Positions 32,585 through 40,247 of a stretch of 43,424 nt of DNA are shown here, in pieces. The DNA is taken from contig JAMOUW010000030.1 in assembly GCA_027067955.1 (NCBI GenBank), positions 1 through 43,424 of the forward strand. Direction: 5' to 3'. The notes under the pieces are model-generated. The model did not search any database and was not told the origin of the DNA. It saw nothing but the letters and a program-made list of their open reading frames with translations. Made by a program: the position numbers and the translations under genes. The stretch comes from Thermaceae bacterium. Its GTDB lineage: Bacteria; Deinococcota; Deinococci; Deinococcales; Marinithermaceae. The stretch's first letter is position 1; every line of letters starts with the position of its first letter.

Positions 32585-33374
32585 AATCTGGAGCCTGCCC
32601 TTTATGCAGCGCGCTTTGCTTGCGGGTCTGGCAATGGCTTTACTGGCCGGCTATTACGGTCCTTTTGTCGTGCAGCGCGGGCTTAGCTTTCTGGGTTCGG
32701 GTCTGGCCCATGCAGCGTTTGGCGGGGTGGCCTTGGGGCTATTGCTGGGAGTCGAACCGCTGTGGGTTGCCTTTCCCTTTACCGCAGGTGTGGCGCTGGG
32801 TATTACCTGGGTACAGGGGCGCACCCATATCCGCGGTGATACGGCCGTAGGTATCTTTTTTGCTTTTTCAATGGCGCTCGGCATCCTCTTCCTTTCGCTG
32901 AAGCGCGAATATACCGCGGAAGCCTTTACTTACCTTTTTGGCTCCATACTGGCGGTCAGCCCCGCTGATCTATGGGCGAGCTCGGTGCTACTTGCGCTGA
33001 CTGCTCTTACGCTTCCGCTCTGGGGGCGCTGGGCATATGCCACCTTTGATCGTGAGCTGGCTGCTGCCGATCGGGTACCGGTGATTCTTGATGATTATTT
33101 GCTGGCGGTGCTGGTGGCCCTGGTGGTTGTGGTTGCCATCAAGCTCGTGGGTCTGCTCCTGGTGGCGGCTTTTCTGGTGATCCCGGCGGCGGCGGCCCGC
33201 CAGTGGTCGCGCACTTTTTCGGGCATGGTTGTCGGGGCCGTGATAGTGGGAGGCTTGAGTGTGGTGGCCGGCCTAATGGCTTCATATAGCTATAATTTGC
33301 CAAGCGGGGCGGCGGTGGTATTGCTTCAGGCACTCATTTTTACTGTTTCCGCCCTTTTTATGAGGCGAATATAA
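32577..33374 (+). CDS. Metal ABC transporter permease (ZnuB-like)
   Basis: A 265-aa ABC-3 family permease with about eight hydrophobic segments. It begins LEIWSLPFMQRALLAG and has family phrases GYYGPFVVQRGLSFLG and GLAHAAFGGVALG (about 40-54), and KLVGLLLVAAFLVIPAAAARQ (shown as LLLVAAFLVIPAAAA, about 200-214). I chose GTG 32577, which has GGGGGTGG just upstream and gives the family N-terminus. The frame is open to 32469, but that part lies inside znuC. It is the last gene of the operon. Confidence 0.9.
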   Translation: MLEIWSLPFMQRALLAGLAMALLAGYYGPFVVQRGLSFLGSGLAHAAFGGVALGLLLGVEPLWVAFPFTAGVALGITWVQGRTHIRGDTAVGIFFAFSMALGILFLSLKREYTAEAFTYLFGSILAVSPADLWASSVLLALTALTLPLWGRWAYATFDRELAAADRVPVILDDYLLAVLVALVVVVAIKLVGLLLVAAFLVIPAAAARQWSRTFSGMVVGAVIVGGLSVVAGLMASYSYNLPSGAAVVLLQALIFTVSALFMRRI

Positions 33375-33382
33375 ACCCAGTA

Positions 33383-33411
33383 TTTACAGTAGGAATACAG
33401 GGGATTAAACT
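33383..33411 (+). promoter_or_regulatory. Promoter of the Rrf2 regulator, leaderless geometry
   Basis: -35 TTTACA (33383-33388), exactly 17-nt spacer, -10 TAAACT (33406-33411), then 6 nt to the ATG at 33418. There is no Shine-Dalgarno. Confidence 0.75.
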
Positions 33412-33427
33412 ATACCCATGTGGGTAT
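33412..33427 (+). promoter_or_regulatory. Palindrome over the start codon of the Rrf2 gene
   Basis: ATACCC-ATGT-GGGTAT is a perfect 6-4-6 inverted repeat centred on the ATG, at the expected transcription start. It is a candidate operator for autoregulation. Confidence 0.5.
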
Positions 33428-33858
33428 CCACGAAGGCTCAATACGGCCTGCGTGCGCTAGTTGAGATAGGCATGCGCGGTCCTGACCCGGTTCCCCTCAA
33501 GGAAGTGGCCGAGGCGCAGGGCATCAGCCAGCATTATCTGGAACAAATAGCAGCGGCGCTCCGGCGTGCCGGCTTCATCCGCAGCATCAGGGGCGCGCGC
33601 GGCGGGTATCGCCTTGCCAGGCGGCCCGAGGAGATAAACGCTCTCGAAGTGGTCGAAACAATGGAAGGCTCGCTTTCCCCGGTGGGCTGCCTGGAGGATC
33701 CAGGCAGCTGTGAGCATGAAGGACACTGCTCCACCGAGCTCTTATGGAAGCGGGTGGACCTGGCCATTCGCGAGGTTCTCGGTAGCACCAATCTGCAGCA
33801 TCTCATAGACGAGAGGCGCTTGATAGAGGCTAAGCAGCAAATGCGGGCTTCAGGTTAA
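33418..33858 (+). CDS. Rrf2/IscR-family Fe-S-type transcriptional regulator
   Basis: A 146-aa regulator: an N-terminal winged helix with STKAQYGLRALVEIG (about 4-18), LKEVAEAQGISQHYLEQI (about 27-44) and the wing IRGARGGYRLAR (about 59-70), then three cysteines in GCLEDPGSCEHEGHC (about 91-105). The C-x6-C-x5-C spacing is that of the IscR [2Fe-2S] ligands, so it probably senses iron-sulfur status or a redox signal. There is no isc or suf gene next to it. It is preceded by a strong leaderless promoter and a palindrome over its start. Confidence 0.92.
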   Translation: MWVSTKAQYGLRALVEIGMRGPDPVPLKEVAEAQGISQHYLEQIAAALRRAGFIRSIRGARGGYRLARRPEEINALEVVETMEGSLSPVGCLEDPGSCEHEGHCSTELLWKRVDLAIREVLGSTNLQHLIDERRLIEAKQQMRASG

Positions 33859-33859
33859 C

Positions 33860-33871
33860 GATACCGGTATC
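33860..33871. promoter_or_regulatory. 12-bp perfect palindrome after the Rrf2 gene
   Basis: GATACCGGTATC lies 1 nt after the stop codon of the Rrf2 gene and about 125 nt before ppdK. It could be an operator for ppdK, or part of a weak terminator; no T-tract follows. Confidence 0.35.
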
Positions 33872-33995
33872 ATTACCTTAAAAGGAGATTCCTCAAGCGC
33901 ACCCCCTTATGGCGGCGGTAGAAAACCGCTAATATGGAACTAAGCCTGCACACGTGGGAGACGGGTGGGCTGAGTATTGGTATAGGAGGGGGAAG

Positions 33996-36584
33996 ATGCG
34001 CTGGGTATACGCCTTCACGGAGACCGAGGGGTTAGACAGAACGCTGTTGGGCGGCAAGGGGATGGCGCTTGCAGAGATGTCGCGGTTGGGTTTTCCGGTG
34101 CCGCCAGGCTTTACCCTTACCACCGAAGCCTGCCGCGCGACGCTGGAGAGGGGAAGTTTTCCTGAAGGTTTGTGGGACGAGGTTCGCTCCCAGATGGCGC
34201 GGCTCGAGGAGGCTACCGGCAGGCGCTTCGGTAACGGAAGAGAGATGCCGCTGCTGGTTTCGGTGCGGTCCGGGGCTCCCGTGAGTATGCCGGGGATGAT
34301 GGACACCATACTCAATCTTGGGCTTACGCGCGCTGGAGTGAAGGCGCTTGCCGAAACCACGGCCAATCCGCGCTTCGCCTGGGACAGTTACCGTCGGCTG
34401 GTGCAGATGTATGGTGAAGTGGTTCTGGGACTCGCCGCTGAGGATTTCGAGCGACTTCTCGATCGCGCAAAGGCGCTGGCCGGCGCCGAGCGGGACATAG
34501 ACCTTTCAGCGGCGGACCTCGAGCGCCTCGTCGCCGAATACCTGGCCTTGATTGAACAACAGGGACGTTCGTTTCCAGACGACCCCTGGTTGCAACTCGA
34601 GGGCGCCGTAGGGGCGGTGTTTTCCAGCTGGAACAATCCCCGTGCCCGCACCTACCGCCGCCTGTACGAAATTCCCGACGATCTGGGAACGGCCGTGAAC
34701 GTCCAGGTGATGGTCTTCGGCAACCTTGGAGACGACTCCGGCACAGGGGTGGGCTTTTCGCGCAATCCTGCCACCGGTGAAAAGGGGCTGTACGGCGAGT
34801 ACCTGAAGAACGCCCAGGGGGAAGACGTTGTGGCCGGTGTGCGCACGCCCCAACCGCTGGAGCGATTACGTGAAACCGATCCCGAGCTTTATTCGGAAGT
34901 AGCGGACGTGGCCCGCCGGTTGGAGGGCCACTTTCGCGATATGCAGGATTTTGAGTTCACCGTGGAGCGCGGGCGGTTTTACTTATTGCAGACCCGCACC
35001 GGCAAACGTACGCCCGAAGCAGCGGTGCGCATAGCGGTCGAGATGGCCGAGGAAGGGGCGATTTCCCGGGAAGAGGCTTTGCTGCGGGTTGACGCAAACA
35101 CCCTGCCCAGCTTGCTGCGCGCCCGTATTGATCCGGACCGCGCACCGGCGGCGGTGGCCGAGGGATTGCCGGCTTCGCCTGGCGCTGCCGTAGGGCATGC
35201 GGTGCTGGATGCCAAAACTGCAGAAAGCTGGGCGGGCAGGGGTTTGCCCGTGATCCTCGTGCGTCCCGAAACCACACCGGAAGATATCTCGGGAATGTAT
35301 ATCGCGCGCGGTATCCTTACCGCACGCGGGGGCATGACCAGCCATGCAGCCGTTGTTGCCCGGGGTATGGGGGTACCGGCGGTCGTAGGGGTTGCTGCGC
35401 TTTCGCTCAATCTGGAGGAACGCAGTTTCCGAATGGGGGAGGATGAGTTCAAAGAAGGTGACATGATAAGTATTGACGGTACTACCGGCAAGGTATTTGC
35501 CGGAGAGGTTGCGCTCAGCGAGGGGGGAAGCGGCGAATATTTGCAAGAACTGCTCAATTGGGCCGAGCCGCACCGGCGCTTGGGGGTGCGCGCTAATGCA
35601 GATACCCCCGCCGACGCCAGGCGCGCTCGCGAGCTGGGTGCCGAAGGGATAGGGTTAGTGCGTACGGAGCACATGTTTTTCGATCCCGAACGCCTGCCCT
35701 GGGTCAGGGCGCTCATCTTGTCGGAAACCGAAAAAGAAGAGCGGGAGGCTCTGGACAAACTGTTTACATTCCAAAGAGCAGACTTCATCGGTTTGTTGAG
35801 GGAGATGGACGGCCTGCCGGTTACCGTACGCCTGCTCGATCCCCCTTTGCATGAATTCTTGCCGCCGCTGGTAGAGCTCGAGCGCAAGGAGGCAGCCGGA
35901 GAGCTGGCACCGGGAGAGGCGAAACTGCTGGCGCAGGTGCGGCAGTTGCATGAAATCAACCCCATGCTTGGTTTCCGCGGGGTGCGGCTGCTGTTGGTCC
36001 GCCCCGAAATTCTACGCATGCAGGTAGAGGCATTGCTCAGTGCCACCCGGGCCCTGCAAGAAGAAGGGAAGGATCCCCGCCCGGAACTAATGATCCCGTT
36101 GGTTTCTACCGCTGAGGAGGTGGAGCAGACGCTCGCGGTGGTTCGGTCAGTATTCGATGATTTTGGGATCAGTCTCCCGGTTGGCACAATGATCGAAACC
36201 CCCCGTGCGGCGCTGACGGCGGAGAGGATTTCCCCTCTCGTTGACTTTTTTAGCTTCGGCACCAATGATCTTACCCAGCTCACGTTTGGCATCAGCCGCG
36301 ACGACGCCGGTCATTTCCTGCCCCACTATTTGGATGCCAGGATTTTTGGTCACGATCCAACCGAGAAACTGGACCGGGAAGCTGTCGGGCGTTTGCTGGA
36401 AATTGCCGTAAATGAAGGGCGCGCGGCGAATCAGGGGTTGAAGCTCGGTATATGCGGCGAGCACGGTGGCGAGGCGCAGTCGGTGCACCTTGCCCAGCGG
36501 TTGGGTCTGGACTACGTTTCGGCCTCCCCCTTCAGGGTCCTGACCTCGCGTCTAGCAGCAGCCCAGGCGGTACTGAGGTCGTGA
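33996..36584 (+). CDS. ppdK: Pyruvate, phosphate dikinase
   Basis: PPDK interconverts pyruvate + ATP + Pi with PEP + AMP + PPi. The 862-aa protein has the nucleotide-binding domain (about 1-340; LLGGKGMALAEM, VSVRSGAPVSMPGMMDT), the swivelling His domain with GGMTSHAAVVARGMGVPAVVG (shown as GMTSHAAVVARGMG; phospho-His near 450) and the PEP/pyruvate barrel with ICGEHGGEAQSV (Cys near 820) and SPFRVLTSRLAAAQ at the end. I chose ATG 33996 after AGGAGGGGG. It is transcribed alone and meets fadD convergently at a hairpin. It would supply PEP for gluconeogenesis from acetate or fatty acids. Confidence 0.97.
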   Translation: MRWVYAFTETEGLDRTLLGGKGMALAEMSRLGFPVPPGFTLTTEACRATLERGSFPEGLWDEVRSQMARLEEATGRRFGNGREMPLLVSVRSGAPVSMPGMMDTILNLGLTRAGVKALAETTANPRFAWDSYRRLVQMYGEVVLGLAAEDFERLLDRAKALAGAERDIDLSAADLERLVAEYLALIEQQGRSFPDDPWLQLEGAVGAVFSSWNNPRARTYRRLYEIPDDLGTAVNVQVMVFGNLGDDSGTGVGFSRNPATGEKGLYGEYLKNAQGEDVVAGVRTPQPLERLRETDPELYSEVADVARRLEGHFRDMQDFEFTVERGRFYLLQTRTGKRTPEAAVRIAVEMAEEGAISREEALLRVDANTLPSLLRARIDPDRAPAAVAEGLPASPGAAVGHAVLDAKTAESWAGRGLPVILVRPETTPEDISGMYIARGILTARGGMTSHAAVVARGMGVPAVVGVAALSLNLEERSFRMGEDEFKEGDMISIDGTTGKVFAGEVALSEGGSGEYLQELLNWAEPHRRLGVRANADTPADARRARELGAEGIGLVRTEHMFFDPERLPWVRALILSETEKEEREALDKLFTFQRADFIGLLREMDGLPVTVRLLDPPLHEFLPPLVELERKEAAGELAPGEAKLLAQVRQLHEINPMLGFRGVRLLLVRPEILRMQVEALLSATRALQEEGKDPRPELMIPLVSTAEEVEQTLAVVRSVFDDFGISLPVGTMIETPRAALTAERISPLVDFFSFGTNDLTQLTFGISRDDAGHFLPHYLDARIFGHDPTEKLDREAVGRLLEIAVNEGRAANQGLKLGICGEHGGEAQSVHLAQRLGLDYVSASPFRVLTSRLAAAQAVLRS

Positions 36585-36602
36585 TCCGGTCGGTCTGCTA
36601 AC

Positions 36603-36640
36603 TTGCAGCGGCTCCGGAAGTCTGTCCGGGGCCGCTGCAA
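36603..36640. terminator. Bidirectional hairpin between ppdK and fadD
   Basis: TTGCAGCGGC (36603-36612) pairs with GCCGCTGCAA (36631-36640), extended by CCGGA/TCCGG. T-tracts on both sides are weak. Confidence 0.65.
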
Positions 36641-36657
36641 CCAGAAGCCGCTCAATT

Positions 36658-38325
36658 CTATTGCTGCCTGGATTCTTCTTCGGCCCGTAACAATCTTCGC
36701 AGTATCTTCCCCACCGCCGTCTTCGGCAGCTCCTCCCTGAACTCCCACAACTTGGGCACCTTGTAAGCGGCCAGCCGCTCCCTGGCAAAGGCCTTCAGCT
36801 CGTCTTCGCCTACCTCACCTTCGTACCCCTCTTTGAGCACCAAAAAGGCCTTGACCGTCTCGCCCCGGTAGGCGTCGGGCACCCCCACGACCGCCGCTTC
36901 TTTGACCGCCGGATGCTGATATAAAACCTCTTCCACCTCGCGCGGGTAGATGTTGTACCCGCCGGCGATAATCATGTCTTTCTTGCGGTCAACGATGTAG
37001 AAGTACCCCTCCTCGTCCATCCTGGCTACGTCGCCGGTAAACAGCCAGCCGTCCTTCAACGTCTGCGCCGTTTCCTCGGGTCGGTTCCAGTAGCCGAGCA
37101 TGACGTTGGGGCCCTTGAGTACCAGCTCGCCCACCTCACCGGGGGGCAGCTCTTTGCCTTCGGGATCGGCGGCGTAGGCGTCGACCGAAGGGAAGGGGAG
37201 GCCGATGGAGCCCACCTTGCGTTTGCCGTATAGGGGGTTGCAGTGGGTTACCGGTGCGGCTTCGGTCAGGCCGTAGCCCTCGACCAGCTTGGCCCCGGTT
37301 AGCTCTTCGAACTTGTTGGCCACTTCCACCGGCAGCGGGGCGGCTCCCGAAAGGCAGACCTTGACCGAGCGGATGTTGCGCTTTTCGATGCCGGGGAAGG
37401 TGTTGAAGGCCACGTACATCGTTGGCACGCCGGGAAAGTGGGTTACCTGGTGCTTTTCTATCGCCGTTACCACCTCGGCAATGTCGAAGCGGGGCAGCAG
37501 AACCATCTTCATGCCGCGCATGACCGAGTAGTTCATGCTGACCGTCATGCCGTAGACGTGGAAAAAGGGAATAACGCTCAGCATGACGCCGTTCTTCCAG
37601 ACCTGCCCCGGCTCCCAGGCGTCGATCTGGTAGACGTTGCTGATCAGGTTGCGGTGGCTGAGCATTGCCCCCTTGGAAACGCCGGTGGTGCCGCCGGTGT
37701 ACTGCAAGAGCGCCAGGTCGTCGGCGGCTATTTGCGGAACGTTCGGTTCCGGCGCGGTTTTGGTTATCTTGCGCCAGTCGTGCCGGTTTTCCTGCTGCGG
37801 CAGGTTGACCCAGGTGCCTTCTTTTTTGGCCTTGAGAGGGAAGAGCCAGTTCTTGGGGAAGGGCAGGTAGTCTTGAATGCCGGTGGTGATGACGTTTTTG
37901 ACCGGTACTTCGCCGGCAATCTCGGTGTAGCGGGGCCAGAGGAGGTCGAGGATCACCAGCGTCTCCGCCCCCGAGTCGCGCAGCTGGTGTGAGAGTTCGC
38001 GCGGGGTGTAGAGGGGGTTGGTGTTGACCGCCACCGCGCCCGCCAGCAGCGTGCCATAGAAGGCGATGACGAACTGGGGGGTGTTGGGCAGCATGATCGA
38101 AACCCGGTCGCCCGGCTTGACGCCCAGGTCTTGCAGCGCCCGGGCGAAGCTGCGGGTCTGTTGCCAAAGCTGGCCGAAGCTCATCTTGTAGCCAAGAAAG
38201 TCTATCGCCGGTTTGTCGGGCGACTCTTCGGCGGTGCGCCGCATTAGCTCGAACAGCGGAACCTCGGGGTACTCCACTTCGCGGGGCACCCCTTCGTCGT
38301 AAAAGGCGTACCAAGGTCTTTCCAT
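36658..38325 (-). CDS. fadD: Long-chain fatty acid-CoA ligase
   Basis: A 555-aa acyl-CoA synthetase that activates fatty acids with ATP and CoA. The N-terminus MERPWYAFYDEGVP is shared with the second copy; YTGGTTGVSKGAMLSH is the P-loop (about 215), YGLTEAAPVTH (about 352) and DGWLFTGDVARMDEEGY (about 424) follow, then KTAVGKILRRLLR with the catalytic Lys near 543. The start ATG has GAGGGGGG upstream, and TATACT (38349-38354) is a candidate -10. The downstream neighbour is convergent ppdK. The C-terminal part is nearly identical in DNA to the tandem copy. Confidence 0.95.
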   Translation of the reverse strand: MERPWYAFYDEGVPREVEYPEVPLFELMRRTAEESPDKPAIDFLGYKMSFGQLWQQTRSFARALQDLGVKPGDRVSIMLPNTPQFVIAFYGTLLAGAVAVNTNPLYTPRELSHQLRDSGAETLVILDLLWPRYTEIAGEVPVKNVITTGIQDYLPFPKNWLFPLKAKKEGTWVNLPQQENRHDWRKITKTAPEPNVPQIAADDLALLQYTGGTTGVSKGAMLSHRNLISNVYQIDAWEPGQVWKNGVMLSVIPFFHVYGMTVSMNYSVMRGMKMVLLPRFDIAEVVTAIEKHQVTHFPGVPTMYVAFNTFPGIEKRNIRSVKVCLSGAAPLPVEVANKFEELTGAKLVEGYGLTEAAPVTHCNPLYGKRKVGSIGLPFPSVDAYAADPEGKELPPGEVGELVLKGPNVMLGYWNRPEETAQTLKDGWLFTGDVARMDEEGYFYIVDRKKDMIIAGGYNIYPREVEEVLYQHPAVKEAAVVGVPDAYRGETVKAFLVLKEGYEGEVGEDELKAFARERLAAYKVPKLWEFREELPKTAVGKILRRLLRAEEESRQQ

Positions 38326-38385
38326 GTTGACCCCCCTCGTTGTTGAACTCAGTATACCCGGGGCGGGTAGGTTGCTTGGTGAACG

Positions 38386-40034
38386 CTATTCTTCCCGCAG
38401 GCGCCGCCTGAGTATCTTCCCCACCGCCGTCTTCGGCAGCTCCTTACGGAACTCCCACAGCTTGGGCACCTTGTAAGCGGCCAGCCGCTTCCTGGCAAAG
38501 GCCTTCAACTCTTCCTCGTCTATCTCGTCTTCATATCCTTCCTTGAGCACCAAAAAGGCCTTGACCGTCTCGCCCCGGTAGGCGTCGGGCACTCCCACGA
38601 CCGCCGCCTCTTTGACCGCCGGGTGCTGATAAAGCACCTCTTCCACCTCGCGCGGGTAGATGTTGTACCCGCCAGCGATGATCATGTCTTTCTTGCGGTC
38701 GACGATGTAGAAGTACCCCTCTTCGTCCATTCGCGCCACGTCGCCGGTAAACAGCCAGCCGTCTTTCAACGTCTGTGCCGTTTCCTCGGGCCGGTTCCAG
38801 TAGCCGAGCATGACGTTGGGGCCCTTGACCGCGAGCTCGCCGGCTTCTCCTGTGGGGAGGGGGCGGCCTTCGTCGTCCACTATCTTTGCGTCTACGCTCG
38901 GTAGCGGTAGGCCGATGGAGCCAATTTTGCGCTGGCTGTAGATGGGATTGGCGTGGGTGACTGGGGCCGACTCGGTCAGGCCGTAGCCTTCGACCAGGCG
39001 GGCGCCGGTGATCTTCTCAAATGTTTCGGCCACCTCGACCGGCAGCGGGGCCGAGCCGGAGATGCAGGCGCGGATGGAGGTCAGGTCGTATTTCTTGGTG
39101 GCCGGGTCGGTGTTGATGGCGACGTACATCGTGGGCACGCCGGGGAAGAGGGTTGGCTTGCTGCGGGCGATGGTTTCTAGCACCTCGCGGGTGTTCCAGC
39201 GGGGGAGGAGCACCAGTTTGCCGCCGCCGGTCATGGCCAGGTTCATGGCGACGGTCATGCCATAGACGTGGAAGAAGGGGATGACGCCCAGGATTACCTC
39301 TTCGCCCTCGCGGAAGTCGGGGATCCAGGCCTGGACCTGGAGAGCGTTGACGGTCAAGTTTTTATGGCTGAGCATCGCCCCTTTGGGGCGGCCGGTGGTG
39401 CCGCCGGTGTACTGCAAGAGCGCTAGCTGGTTTAGCTCGAGCCGGGGCCAGTTTTGCTCGCCCTTGCCGCCGGCCAGAAACTTCTTCCAGGCGAGCCCGC
39501 CCAGGGTCTTGGGCCAGCTGCCCTCCTTTTTGGCCTTGAGAGGGAAGAGCCAGTTCTTGGGGAAGGGGAGGTAGTCCTGGATGCCGGTTCGCACGGCCAG
39601 TTTGAGGTTGTGTTCACCGGCTATCTCGGCGTAGCGGGGCCAGAGGAGGTCGAGGATTACCAGGGCGTCGGCCCCGGAGTCGGCCAGCTGGTAGGAGAGC
39701 TCGCCGGGGGTGTACATCGGGTTGACGTTGACCACCGTCAGGCCGGCCAGCAGCGAGCCGTAGAAGGCGATAACGAACTGGGGGCTGTTGGGCAGCATGA
39801 TGGCGATCCGGTCGCCCGGTTGCAGGCCGTGGGCGCGGGTGGCGGCGGCGAAGCCGGTAACGGCGTTCCAGAGCTGGGAATAGGTCAGCTTTTGCCCAGG
39901 AACTCGAGCGCTACCTTATTGGGGTAACGTTTGGCCATTGCCTCGAGCAGTTGCGGCAGCGGGAGCACTCGCGCCGCGTCTATTTCGGCGGGTACCCCCT
40001 CGTCGTAATGCTCCAGCCAGGGCTTTTCTTTCAT
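38386..40034 (-). pseudogene. fadD: Second long-chain fatty acid-CoA ligase gene, interrupted by a -1 frameshift
   Basis: A full-length fadD homologue (about 549 codons) starting at ATG 40034 (MKEKPWLEHYDEGVP) after GGAGGAG. After residue 47 (ALEFLGKS) the reading frame hits a stop; the continuation (LTYSQLWNAVTGFA) is in another frame. One A missing from an A-run at about 39890-39893 (GGC AAA AGC TGA) explains this exactly: with it the protein reads FLGKKLTYSQLW. The rest is intact, with YTGGTTGRPKGAMLSH, YGLTESAPVTH, DGWLFTGDVAR and KTAVGKILRRRLRE. The window length (1649 nt) is one short of a multiple of three. It could be a sequencing error, a recent mutation or a slippage site. Confidence 0.85.
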
Positions 40035-40072
40035 ACACTCCTCCGCATGACTGATACAGTGAACCGAGTATA

Positions 40073-40093
40073 ATATTGCATCAAGATCAATAT
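40073..40093. promoter_or_regulatory. Inverted repeat upstream of the second fadD (candidate operator)
   Basis: ATATTG (40073-40078) and CAATAT (40088-40093) form a 21-bp inverted repeat with 9-nt spacing, beside CCGAGTATAA at 40063-40072. The reverse of this last motif, TTATACTCGG, also occurs in the fadN promoter. Confidence 0.5.
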
Positions 40094-40193
40094 AACGGTT
40101 TTCATGCGGTGACGGATAGGGCGTTAGACCCGAACCTGAAATGAATGGACCGGCGCGTAGAATGAAGATAGCCGACCACAAGGTTATCGGGAC

Positions 40194-40229
40194 TGGACAC
40201 GGCGTGTGGTGTCGGTATAAGTTTATACT
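40194..40229 (+). promoter_or_regulatory. fadN promoter with palindromic operator over the -10
   Basis: -35 TGGACA (40194-40199), 16-nt spacer, -10 TATAAG (40216-40221). GTATAA-GT-TTATAC (40215-40228) is a perfect 14-bp palindrome covering the -10, followed by a half site GGTATAAGG before the Shine-Dalgarno AAGGAGG. This fits repressor control, for example by a TetR-type FadR as known in Thermus. Confidence 0.6.
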
Positions 40230-40247
40230 CGGTATAAGGAGGCGAAT

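Noticed and set aside
33906-33934. Tiny reading frame (8 codons, MAAVENR) upstream of ppdK as a leader peptide
   Set aside because: Its spacing from the AAAGGAG sequence is too long, and no attenuator structure is visible.
33913-33935. Promoter with TAATAT before ppdK
   Set aside because: The hexamer 17 nt upstream (TTATGG) is a poor -35 and no other support was found.
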